A stretch of 64,000 nucleotides of DNA. Origin: Kribbella albertanoniae (GTDB taxonomy: Bacteria > Actinomycetota > Actinomycetes > Propionibacteriales > Kribbellaceae). The stretch lies in NCBI RefSeq assembly GCF_004348455.1, contig NZ_SMKA01000010.1, forward strand, positions 1 to 64,000, written 5' to 3'. The translations under genes were made by a program, and so were the position numbers. Position 1 is the stretch's first letter, and each line of letters begins with the position of its first letter. Shown here piece after piece: positions 17,685-26,244 of this stretch. Below the pieces are notes generated by a model, which saw only the letters and a list, made by a program, of their open reading frames with translations, searched no databases and was not told the DNA's origin.

Positions 17685-20234
17685 GTGGACACCAGGCTGC
17701 TCGAGCGCTCGGACCAGCTGGACATGCTCCTGAAGGCGACGGCCGGCGGCGGTTCGGTCGTGCTCGTCAGCGGCGAAGCCGGTGTCGGAAAGACGGCGCT
17801 GGTCGATGCGTTCGTCTCTCGGACTAAGGCACGCATCCACCGAGGCGCGTGTGACGATCTCTTGATGCAGCCCGCCTTTGGCGGTTTGCGAGAGGCGCTG
17901 GGCGCGGGCCTGCAGGGCGGGACCAGCATGGACGAGTTGCTTGCCGTAGTCAACAAACTACTGACCCAAGTTCGGCAGACCGCGCTGGTGATCGAGGATG
18001 TTCACTGGGCGGACGACGCCACGCTGGACGTATTGCGCTACCTGACGCGTCGAGTTGCCAACTCCAATCTGGTAGTCCTGCTGACCTATCGCGATGACGG
18101 GCTCGATGTCCGCCATCCGCTCCGTCAGCTACTGAGCGCGATGGCGACCGTTCCGCAACTGCGGGTCGAACTGAAGCCGCTATCACCGGCGGCTGTCTCT
18201 GAAATGGCAGCCGGCACGAGGTGGGAGCCACACGAACTCCACGAGCTAACTGGCGGAAATCCGTTCTTCGTCACCGAGATACTGGCTGGTAACGAGGTTT
18301 TGTCAGCTCCAGTCGTTGACGTGGTCCTGGCGAGAGTCCAGAAACTCGACGATGAAGGCATCGACCTGTTAGAACAGTTGGCGGTCATGCCGACGGGGGC
18401 GACACATGCCTTCATCAACGACTCGTTCGACAGAGCCCACGACCTGCTGGTGGATGCCGAGCGGCGCGGCCTGCTGGTCGATCGGCGCGATGGCGTCGCC
18501 TTTCGGCATGAGATTGCCCGCCGGGCCGTCGAGCAGAGCATCGTGCCGTCCCGACGCCGGTTGCTAAACCAGAACGTGCTCGACTGGCTGCTGAAGCAAC
18601 CGGAGCTCAGGCCGGCCGCCGTCTTGCAGTACGCCGTAGAAGCCGGTGACATCGACAAGCTGCTGCGGTTTGCCCCCCTGGCCGCAGCCGAGGCAACCAA
18701 CGCTGGCGCGCATCGACAGGCCTTGATCGCCTTCGAGGCATTGATGCCCCACGTCGAAGGGCTCAGCCCTGACGAGCGGGCCCAGTGCTACGACGACCAC
18801 GCTTGGGAGCTCCACCTGGCCGGCCGGTTTCTCGAGGCGATCGAGGTCGGCGAGCAAGCGATCGCCTTGCGGGAAGCAGTCGGGCACGACATCGCGCATG
18901 CGCGGTCATTGATCAGGCAGGCTCGGCATCTCTATGTTGCCGGCGAACTGCTGAAGACAACCCAGGTTGTGGAACGCGCAGTCTTCGTCGCACGGTCCGC
19001 CGGCTCGCTGGCCGAGGCCGCTGCTGCCGAAACCTTGCTCGCGATCGTGTCCGTGACAGGGCATCAGGGCGACGCAGCCACGCTTCTGGATCGCGCCTCG
19101 GAGACCTCCGCCACATCCGGGATCGTCGAACTGCAAGCAGTCTGCGCATCATTCCGGGGCGTTCACCGGACCATGCGAGGCGACGCCGGCGGCCTGGCCG
19201 ACATGAGGTCGGCAGTCGATCTGGCCTCGAGCCACGGTGATTCCCAGACTGCTCTTCGCGTGCGCGTCAACCTCCTGGAGACGGCATACCTGCTGCACGA
19301 CTGGCGAGACCTGGCTGAGGAGTTCGAGAAGGCAGCGGAGTTCGGCAGCAGGCACGGCTACTGGCACAACGTCTTCGTGGTCGAGGCGCACCGTGCGATG
19401 CTCGAGATTCGTCAAGGGCACTGGGCTGTTGCGGAACGTCGGCTCCAGCGACTCACCGACTCGAGCGATGGCTCCGCCCAGCCGGCGCTTTACACGATAC
19501 CGACGTTGGGTCGCCTGCTGGCGAGGCGCGGCGATCCGGGCGCTGAACAGCTTCTGTCGGACATTTGGGGGCGAGCCTTGGTTCTGCATTCGCTGCCCGG
19601 ATCGGTGCATGCAGCCGCTGCCTACCTGGAGTGGGCCTGGCTGAACGATCGTCAGGACGTCGCAGCTCGAATCCGTGACGCGCTGCTAAGCGAGCTCCCT
19701 GCAGCGACCGCTCCAATCTTCACGGAGCTGCGCCGCTATCTCGCACGTGCGCGAGTCCCGCTGGAGCCTGCGGTCGACGAGGCGGCACCTGAGGACGGGT
19801 TTACACTGGCGCTCCGGGGGAGATCAGCCGCAGCAGCAGACTACTGGGCCCGCCTCGGCGATCAGTACGAGCAGGCGCTGGAACTGGCCGAGTTGGATGA
19901 CGACTCTGCCCGACGGGCTCTCGGCATCCTAGAAGGCCTCGGCGCCATGAAGCCAGCGGCCAGGCTCCGTGCCGTTTTGAAGTCACGCGGCGTCGAGGGG
20001 CTACCGTCAGGATTCCGGCCGCGGAACCGCGAAAACCCGGCCAATCTCACGGAACGCCAACTCGATATCGTCCGCCACCTCGTCAAGGGGATGACGAACG
20101 CGCAGATCGCCGAAGAGCTCGTCCTGTCAGTTCGCACCGTTGAGCACCACGTCGCTGCGATCCTCCAGAAGCTCGGTGCGCCGAACCGCCGAACCGCCGT
20201 CGAAATCGCCACGCGGCTCGGCATCGCTGGCTAG
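17685..20234 (+). CDS. LAL-family LuxR transcriptional regulator
   Basis: The 849-aa regulator has an N-terminal AAA/NACHT-like ATPase with Walker A SGEAGVGKTAL (about residues 29-39) and Walker B LVIEDVHWADD (about 101-111). A long TPR-like helical middle and a C-terminal LuxR HTH follow (NLTERQLDIVRHLVKGMTNA and SVRTVEHHVAAILQKLG, residues about 785-845). LAL proteins activate secondary-metabolism or uptake genes in response to a ligand. GTG at 17685 starts the protein at MDTRLLERSDQ. Codon 229 (18369-18371) is a TTA, so bldA-type control is possible. Confidence 0.93.
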   Translation: MDTRLLERSDQLDMLLKATAGGGSVVLVSGEAGVGKTALVDAFVSRTKARIHRGACDDLLMQPAFGGLREALGAGLQGGTSMDELLAVVNKLLTQVRQTALVIEDVHWADDATLDVLRYLTRRVANSNLVVLLTYRDDGLDVRHPLRQLLSAMATVPQLRVELKPLSPAAVSEMAAGTRWEPHELHELTGGNPFFVTEILAGNEVLSAPVVDVVLARVQKLDDEGIDLLEQLAVMPTGATHAFINDSFDRAHDLLVDAERRGLLVDRRDGVAFRHEIARRAVEQSIVPSRRRLLNQNVLDWLLKQPELRPAAVLQYAVEAGDIDKLLRFAPLAAAEATNAGAHRQALIAFEALMPHVEGLSPDERAQCYDDHAWELHLAGRFLEAIEVGEQAIALREAVGHDIAHARSLIRQARHLYVAGELLKTTQVVERAVFVARSAGSLAEAAAAETLLAIVSVTGHQGDAATLLDRASETSATSGIVELQAVCASFRGVHRTMRGDAGGLADMRSAVDLASSHGDSQTALRVRVNLLETAYLLHDWRDLAEEFEKAAEFGSRHGYWHNVFVVEAHRAMLEIRQGHWAVAERRLQRLTDSSDGSAQPALYTIPTLGRLLARRGDPGAEQLLSDIWGRALVLHSLPGSVHAAAAYLEWAWLNDRQDVAARIRDALLSELPAATAPIFTELRRYLARARVPLEPAVDEAAPEDGFTLALRGRSAAAADYWARLGDQYEQALELAELDDDSARRALGILEGLGAMKPAARLRAVLKSRGVEGLPSGFRPRNRENPANLTERQLDIVRHLVKGMTNAQIAEELVLSVRTVEHHVAAILQKLGAPNRRTAVEIATRLGIAG

Positions 20235-20264
20235 CTCCGATCAAACAGTGAGGGAGCTGAGATC

Positions 20265-21262
20265 TCATCTGGTCTCAGCGACAGGTCCAGCGTCAGTGTC
20301 GTCCGTGGACCGCCGCTCCCAGGGAGCGACCTGCCGATTCTGCGAATCACTCGTGATACCGATGGTCCTCGCAGCCGCCGCAGCTTCCTTGCGGTTGCGG
20401 ACAGCGAGACGGCCAAAGACAGCAGAGACATGGTTGTCGACCGTCCGTACCGACAGTACGAGCTGCTCCGCGATCTCGGTATTCGTCAGACCGCCGCACA
20501 GCAATCGGAGCACGCCCAGCTGCCGGTCGGTCAGCCCAGCTGGATTCTGCTGAGAGTGAGGCCTCGACCGCGGGATACGGCTGACGCCGAGCCAGAGCCG
20601 CCGCCGGAGCTGCCCTCAATTCAGTAAGGATCTTCAGACCTTCGACGGTCGCACCACAGTCACCGGACTCGATGAGCTCGAGCGCTCGCTCGTACTGATC
20701 GCCGATCCTGGCCCACGCGGCAGCCGCTGCTAGCCAGTCGCCCCGAAGCCCTGCCTGGAGGCCGATCGGGCCACCATCGAGCCGTGGCACCTCGATCCCG
20801 GACCTGGCGAGGTATCGCAGCAACTCACTAAAGGCTGGAACCGCAAGCGGATGCGGCCGCGAGACGAGGTCGACATGGATGGAACGCGCCACATCCGTGC
20901 GTCCGTTGAACCAGGCCCACTCGAAATACGCAGTCGCTGCCAGCGCAACACCGGTGAGCGACCGCTGCTCGCGAGCCCGATCCCATGCGGCAGTGAGCAC
21001 TCACTTCGCGTCCGAGCCTCCTGTGCATGCGAGGAGCCGCCCTGGGCCCGCGGTACTGAGCACCGCCAGTCTTCCAACGTCAGTTGAGCTGACCAGCCGG
21101 CGCAGCACCTCTTCAGCCTGTGACCACCGTCCGCGACGTCGATCCAGCCTCGCCGCTGAGCAACACGCCTGCACTAGATCCCGACCGAGCCGCTGCCACC
21201 ACGTCGAGCAGAGTGCGCAGGACATCGTCCCGCTCGAGCGAGATCTCCCTTGTGGTTCCCAC
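20265..21262 (-). pseudogene. Fossil LAL regulator, internally deleted and frameshifted
   Basis: Three pieces in different frames reconstruct a LAL protein. An N-terminus (ISLERDDVLRTLLDVVAAAR then GVLLSGEAG) lies at about 21130-21262. It joins out of frame, inside the Walker A codons, to late helical-repeat sequence (RLDRRRGRWSQAEEVLRRL), so the ATPase core and most of the middle are gone. The C-terminal region (GVALAATAYFEWAWFNGR) continues to about 20500. There the LuxR HTH ([33 protein letters not shown]) resumes in another frame. It is convergent with the intact LAL at 17685 and non-functional. Confidence 0.85.
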
Positions 21263-21415
21263 TGGCACCCCGTCTCCACGCGACGGCGCCCCCGAGGCAC
21301 CGGCCAACTGCTCCCATAATCCCGTCAGCACGTGATCTTGTCGACAAAGTTCTGCGCTTTGAGTCGGCCATGGTGCGACTTCGGCGACAGTTGCGTCGGT
21401 GGGAGACCTGCGCCC

Positions 21416-21731
21416 ATCAGCCTCGGTGTTCGCACCGCGGTCGTCAAAGGCGTTGCAGCCCACATCCTCACCCTCAACGGGCGGTCTTGCCTATCGATTC
21501 GAGGCCGACAGCAACAAGCCCTCCACAGTCACCTGCCTAGGTGACTGCCTCACGACGTGGCCACCTGGTCTCAGCGACGGCTCAAAGGTACGTCTGTCCA
21601 GTGGTGTCGACCCGAAGCTCGTCAGCACAGTCAAGCGCAGCGATGGATTGCTCCAGGTGACGCTCGACGGATGGCCGCTCTATCTGTTCGAGGACGACAA
21701 GGCCGACGGCAAGCTTGTCATCAAGAAGTAG
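21416..21731 (+). pseudogene. Fossil Lipoprotein_15 (secreted repeat) gene
   Basis: One frame gives ISLGVRTAVVKGVAAHILTL and then shifts. The next frame gives GLAYRFEADSNKPSTVTCLG, DCLTTWPPGL and LLQVTLDGWPLYLFEDDK, ending VIKK and a stop. It aligns along its length with the intact lipoprotein at 35138-35689, including the C-x3-C-x3-W core and the VIKK tail. The signal peptide, one reading-frame step and the segment before the tail are missing. Confidence 0.8.
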
Positions 21732-21911
21732 GCCACGCGCCACGCAGAACAGCGTCGATGATGCGCGGCGCGTGGCGCGCCGTATCGCCATCTTGGTGGC
21801 CAATCCCCTGAGCTGCCTCCACGGCCCAGGGTTCTCGGTGTTCAAACGGAGATCCAAGGGACGTCCGCCGGACGTAAGCGTTAGCGACACCCACGAGCTT
21901 GGAGGATGCAG

Positions 21912-22760
21912 ATGAGGCTTGCGTGGTTTGTGACGATCGGTCTATCGGCTGCAGTTGCCGCTATGAGCGCACCCCCAGCATCAGGCACCACGGACCGGGA
22001 CGGCAAAGTCGCGTTCACGTCGCTCACCGGCACCGGTCCTCGGATCGCAACGGTCGGAACTGACGGCACAGGTCTAGCCGTCACAGGCGTGGCGGGTTTC
22101 GACCCTACCTGGTCCCCAGATGGCTCCTTGCTGGCGTTCAGCCGTATCACCAACGCGACGACATATCAGACCGATCTGTTCATCACGCGGGCGGACGGTA
22201 CAGGCATCCGCCGGCTAACCGAATCTGGGGGTTCCGCGCCCGAGTGGTCACGAGACGGCTCAAAGATCGCCTTCAGCCGGGGACCGAAGCTTCTCGTGAT
22301 AAACGCCAGCGGCACCGACGAACGCTTGGTGTATGACAACGCGGACCAAGATGCCAGCTGGTCTGCGGATAGCTCGCGGATCGCGTTCGCAGATCGCCAA
22401 GGCGGCCTGTTCACGGCGAACGTCGACGGAACGGAACTGCGGCGACTCGCGGCCGGACCGAGTGAGCGACCGGCTTTCTCCCCTAACGGCCAGAGAGTCG
22501 CCTTCGTGAATCCTGCTGTCGCACCATCGTCGATCGTCGTCGTCGCAGCCGACGGCACCGACCTGCAACGAGTTCCCATCGGAATGAGCGTTACCGATCT
22601 GGACTGGACTCCGGACGGCACGCAGTGGGTACTCCAAGGTCAGACACACCAGTCGTTCCTCTACACCGTGAACACCGACGGCACCGGCCTCCGGCGGCTG
22701 ACGAGTTCGTCGACCGGCGAGTCATCTCCCGATGTCACCGATGTCAGAAAGGACGGCTGA
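21912..22760 (+). CDS. Secreted TolB/WD40-like beta-propeller protein
   Basis: The 282-aa protein has a signal peptide (MRLAWFVTIGLSAAVAAMSA) followed by at least five propeller repeats of the TolB type. Examples are DPTWSPDGSLLAFSRI, APEWSRDGSKIAFSR, DASWSADSSRIAFAD, RPAFSPNGQRVAFVN and DLDWTPDGTQWVL. ATG at 21912 has GGAGG at 21901-21905; an ATG at 21906 is too close. It ends in a TGATG overlap with the next secreted gene. It is probably an extracytoplasmic scaffold, since no enzyme motif is visible. Confidence 0.85.
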   Translation: MRLAWFVTIGLSAAVAAMSAPPASGTTDRDGKVAFTSLTGTGPRIATVGTDGTGLAVTGVAGFDPTWSPDGSLLAFSRITNATTYQTDLFITRADGTGIRRLTESGGSAPEWSRDGSKIAFSRGPKLLVINASGTDERLVYDNADQDASWSADSSRIAFADRQGGLFTANVDGTELRRLAAGPSERPAFSPNGQRVAFVNPAVAPSSIVVVAADGTDLQRVPIGMSVTDLDWTPDGTQWVLQGQTHQSFLYTVNTDGTGLRRLTSSSTGESSPDVTDVRKDG

Positions 22761-23203
22761 TGACCAGACGAAGTAAGGCCATGCTCACCGCTCTGATCAG
22801 CTTGAGTGCACTGATGTACGCACCAGTTACAGCTGCCGCAAATAGCGCGCCGCTGTGCCGAACCGATCTCTCCACACAAGCATCGGGAACCGTGATCAGG
22901 ACCTGCCTCGAACAGCAAGGTCGCTTCCGCCGAGCTGTCTCGACGGTCTTCAACGGGAGCACCCAGCGCGTCCTGCTTGGTCGGCTCGACGCATTCATCT
23001 CGTACCCGAACTACGGCGAGTCGAAGTGCGGCCCCATCGTGGGCGAGCCAGGGCAGGTCCTAACCTGTACCACTCCCTGGGTTCCGCCAACGTTGATGCC
23101 GCACTCGGACGGCATCGTTCATACCTTCGTCACCGTGTTCCAATCACCTGGCGAGCACTTCATACACCGAGTCCCCCTCCCAACCGTGGCGCCGGCTCGC
23201 TGA
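22760..23203 (+). CDS. Small secreted hypothetical protein
   Basis: The 147-aa protein has a Sec signal (MLTALISLSALMYAPVTAAA) and four Cys in the mature part (PLCRTD, RTCLEQ, SKCGP, LTCTTP) that could form two disulfides. It is translationally coupled to the beta-propeller gene by a TGATG overlap, so the two likely act together outside the cell. No family was recognised. Confidence 0.75.
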   Translation: MTRRSKAMLTALISLSALMYAPVTAAANSAPLCRTDLSTQASGTVIRTCLEQQGRFRRAVSTVFNGSTQRVLLGRLDAFISYPNYGESKCGPIVGEPGQVLTCTTPWVPPTLMPHSDGIVHTFVTVFQSPGEHFIHRVPLPTVAPAR

Positions 23204-23230
23204 TGGTTCGTTCATTGCTCGGGCGACGCG

Positions 23231-23623
23231 TTGGCTAGAGCACCGTTCCAGGTCCAAGTCCTCGCCTTCCGTAGGAGCCCTGACGACATGTGGGCGTTCG
23301 GCCTATTGCGCCGCTCGGACGATGAAGCCTGGCAAGGTATCGCCGGCCGCGGAGAGTACGGCGAGAAGCCCTTCGAAGCAGCCATGCGTGAGACCGAGGA
23401 GGAAGCGGGCTGGCGAGCGAGCCAGGTGACACTGTTCGATCTGGACACCTTTGACTGCGTCCGAGCAGACTGCCTCGGAGCACGAACTCAGTGGCCTGCA
23501 GAGCTGTACGTTGTGCCCCAGTATTACTTCGCAATCGACGCCGGCCGCCGCATCGTCAAATCGAAGGTGGGAAGGACATATCAGATTCAGAGGACGAAAC
23601 CGGCGGCGTTTCAGTCGCGATGA
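23231..23623 (+). CDS. NUDIX hydrolase
   Basis: The 130-aa protein contains a full NUDIX box, GRGEYGEKPFEAAMRETEEE followed by AGW, matching G-x5-E-x7-RE-U-x-EE-x-G-U. It hydrolyses nucleoside-diphosphate-X substrates with Mg2+. The start is the TTG at 23231, and no ATG lies between it and the upstream stop. The C-terminus (KVGRTYQIQRTKPAAF) looks unlike the usual final helix, so the gene may be truncated or frameshifted near 23560. Confidence 0.75.
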   Translation: MARAPFQVQVLAFRRSPDDMWAFGLLRRSDDEAWQGIAGRGEYGEKPFEAAMRETEEEAGWRASQVTLFDLDTFDCVRADCLGARTQWPAELYVVPQYYFAIDAGRRIVKSKVGRTYQIQRTKPAAFQSR

Positions 23624-23633
23624 GTCTGTTGCA

Positions 23634-24012
23634 ATGCTGTCACGCCCGCTCGGCGGCGTCCTTTCGTCGTTGGGCAAGGCGGGCTGGATTCATTCCGTTC
23701 CGGTCCACTTCCTGTACGTCGCCGAGGCGATTCGGATCCTTGTCGGCATCGACGCCGTGAAGACTCGCACCGTCGTACGAACCGGGCAGGCGACGCTGCG
23801 CGTCGAGGCAACCGATGGTCCTCGTCAGTGTCTCGGGCGCGGTCGACGTTCTCCAGCCTCCGCCGATGACGGATCTAGCCGCGTTGGACGAGCGCTATTC
23901 GCGCGCAGATTTCGCTTCAAGTCGGGACGATTCAGCCTTTGCCAGCGCAACAATGCTGTCGCTGCGGCCCCAACGGTGGATCGGTTGGGCCGATTGGGAC
24001 GGATGGGACAAG
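23634..24012 (+). pseudogene. Frameshifted pyridoxamine-phosphate-oxidase-like (PPOX) gene
   Basis: The first frame from ATG 23634 reads LGKAGWIHSVPVHFLYVAEA and IRILVGIDAVKTRTVVRTGQ, the start of a PPOX/F420-type split-barrel protein. At about 23815 the homology moves to another frame, VSGAVDVLQPPPMTDLAALD and PQRWIGWADWDGW, the end of the same family. A single indel near VEATDG separates them. Both halves are otherwise well preserved, so decay is recent or the indel is a sequencing error. Confidence 0.8.
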
Positions 24013-24109
24013 TCGGCTGCCTCATCAGTCGGACGAGTAGACCTATCCACTCATCGCAACGGTCGGTTGACCCGGGCGGTGAACTCTGGGCGCTGCCGCC
24101 TACTCGTCA

Positions 24110-24423
24110 CCGCAACAGCTGACGGTCGCGACCACCACACTGATCGTGGCCCTGCCTGGCAGCTCCATTGCAGCGGATCCCATCGACATCCGACATGTCT
24201 CGACATCGAGCGCCGGGCCATTGATCTCTGGCAACGGCCGCTTCCTCGTCGCCCAACTGCAGACAAGCATCAACGGGTCCCAGGAATGATTGAGCTGCAT
24301 GATCAGCTCACCCGCCAGGACGAGACCATCACACCGGACGGCTTCCAGACGACCAGCCGGCCGGCAATGCCATCCAACGGGAACCTGGTCGCATGGCGCC
24401 GCGTCGGAGGCCGGCACCGGTAG
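24110..24423 (+). pseudogene. Remnant of a secreted beta-propeller protein
   Basis: The frame starting at 24119 reads TVATTTLIVALPGSSIAA (signal-like), then SAGPLISGNGRFLVAQLQTS, ending GSQE and a stop. The next frame continues IELHDQLTRQDETITPDGF and RPAMPSNGNLVAWRRVG. The two pieces together look like the opening of an actinobacterial TolB-type propeller, with one frameshift at about 24287. No ATG or ribosome site fits, and the rest is absent. Confidence 0.5.
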
Positions 24424-25526
24424 CCAGACCCACGTGGTCGATCGATCGCGAAAGGGTCCACGACATTCAAATCACCGGTACGGCGAGCGACCCCGAGTCC
24501 CAGCGGATGCGAACCTGCCACACCGGTTAGCAACGACACCCCGTAGACGTCCGTGGCTCTGCATCTCGATACAGCTGAGTGCGCCTTACCTCCCAACTGT
24601 CGGAGGAGGCCGCTTGTCTTCCGGACGGGCAGCAAGGAGCAGGCGTTGGATCTGGTGACTCACCAGCGATAGACCCGCCGGCGCAGACCGCGGTTAGGGC
24701 ACTGACTGCCACCCGGCACCGCTGCGGTGCAACGTAGCCGGATCAGCAACTCCTAACCCTCGGCCAAGATGATGATCGGCGACACGATGTGCTGGTCGAA
24801 CCCGTCCCGGAAGGTCTGCGGATGGGACTGAACAGGACCTACCGATCGCACAGGACCTCGGTGACCCGACGTTCCGGGTGATTCGTGCACGATGTCAACA
24901 CCCCTCAGGAATCTTGTCCTCGGTACGACGACAAGATCCCAGGTTCAGCTGGGCGGGGTCGGCCGTCGCTCCTCGGCGATCCAGAGTCACCGACATCGGT
25001 GAACCACCGCACATCAGGCGTGAGCAGTCTGTTGAGGCCACGATCGATCTCCGGAATCATCCCGCAGAACGGACTCCCGGCAAGGGCTCGGCTCACCGCC
25101 CGTTAGATGAGCCTTCATGAAGTCCCTTCGGACAGCTCAATCATGCGCGGCCGCCGCCGGTCCGAAAGGTGGAGGGAGGACCGGCGACGGCCGCCAGTGC
25201 GACCGACTCAATAACCGCAGCTGGGGGGTCTGCGGGAGCACAGTGCACATCCTCCGCCGCGACCGGCGGTGTAGACCGGCTCATTCCGCGGCGGCGGTGT
25301 CACAAGTACGCACTGACAAGGGCAACTGGATCAGCCGTCGCCAAGATTCGTCCGCCGACCATTCCTAAACAAGGCGTTTGCAGCCAACAGACGCAGCGAT
25401 ACCCCAAGGAGTCGAACCGGTATCTGGAAATGACGGACGAACCAACCAGGATCTGTCGACGTAATGACTCTTGACACCTCATACCCCGCGTGTCAACCAC
25501 ACCGAATTTGTCGAAGGAGATAGCAA
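24424..25526. other. Gene-poor decayed stretch
   Basis: About 1.1 kb without a convincing gene. A short minus-strand segment (about 24757-24815) reads TFRDGFDQHIVSPIIILAEG before a stop and resembles a protein C-terminus, but its family was not recognised. The ribosome site AAGGAG at 25514-25519 belongs to the secreted protein gene at 25527. Confidence 0.45.
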
Positions 25527-26093
25527 ATGTTTTCTCGTAGGTCGGTCCGGGGAGCATCAATCGTCGCCGCCGCGGCCGCACTTGGGACCGCGGCGCTTGC
25601 CATGCCGACCCAGGCTCAGGCTGCGGACTCGTTCTTCCACCTCACCAACGACAACAGCAGGCTGGTCATCGCCCCCAAGACTGTGAGCGAGGGCTCGCAA
25701 CTGGTCCAGAAGACGGTCAAATCCATCAGTCAGCGTCAGTGGCGACAGGTGTTGAATTCTGACGGCTCCGTTACCTACGTGCTTCGAGCGAAGATCTTCG
25801 CTGCCAACGGTGCGGCCCTCAACGGGTGCCTCGATCTGTCGAGCGATGCCAACGCGAGCCTCCAGCGGGCAGGCGCCGTTCTTGTCGTCAGGGTGTGTGA
25901 CTTTACACTGTCCCAGAAATGGCAGCGCAAATTTCAATCCGGCGACGGAACCTTCGTCCTTCAGAACAAACTGTCACTCATGAATATCGACGTGGACAAC
26001 AACCGACCGAACCGGTTGGGCGCTGTCATCATCCAGAATGATGTGCCCGAAACCAGCCAAGACTGGCGCCGAACCAACTTCGTCACAGGCTGA
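25527..26093 (+). CDS. Secreted beta-trefoil-like protein
   Basis: The 188-aa protein has a signal peptide ending AMPTQAQA (residues about 25-32). Three repeats follow, each ending in a Q-x-W-type motif: QRQWRQV, SQKWQRKF and SQDWRRTN. Two Cys (GCLDLS, RVCDFT) sit at the position of the conserved disulfide of ricin-like repeats. AAGGAG lies 7 nt before ATG 25527. The gene sits about 150 bp upstream of, and in the same direction as, the LAL regulator at 26245, an arrangement partly repeated at 29069/30139. Confidence 0.8.
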   Translation: MFSRRSVRGASIVAAAAALGTAALAMPTQAQAADSFFHLTNDNSRLVIAPKTVSEGSQLVQKTVKSISQRQWRQVLNSDGSVTYVLRAKIFAANGAALNGCLDLSSDANASLQRAGAVLVVRVCDFTLSQKWQRKFQSGDGTFVLQNKLSLMNIDVDNNRPNRLGAVIIQNDVPETSQDWRRTNFVTG

Positions 26094-26244
26094 CGGCTAA
26101 TCGTCGGCTGTGGACAGCGGTCAGAACGTGGCCCGCTTTGGCCGCATCCACAGTGGCGAACAAGACATGGCGCGCCACACCTGGGCGGCTTAGCGGCCGG
26201 TATGGAATGGTGTTGGCCGCGGGTCACCGGCATGATGAATCCTG

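Noticed and set aside
20256-20279. GCTGAGA/TCTCAGC hairpin after the LAL at 17685
   Set aside because: The stem is only 7 bp and overlaps the end of the fossil LAL, so it is too weak to call a terminator.
26100-26240. Possible TAGGTA element upstream of the LAL at 26245
   Set aside because: The region was read through and no TACCTA/TAGGTA pair is present. The LAL at 30139 also lacks one, so the element is not a general LAL site.
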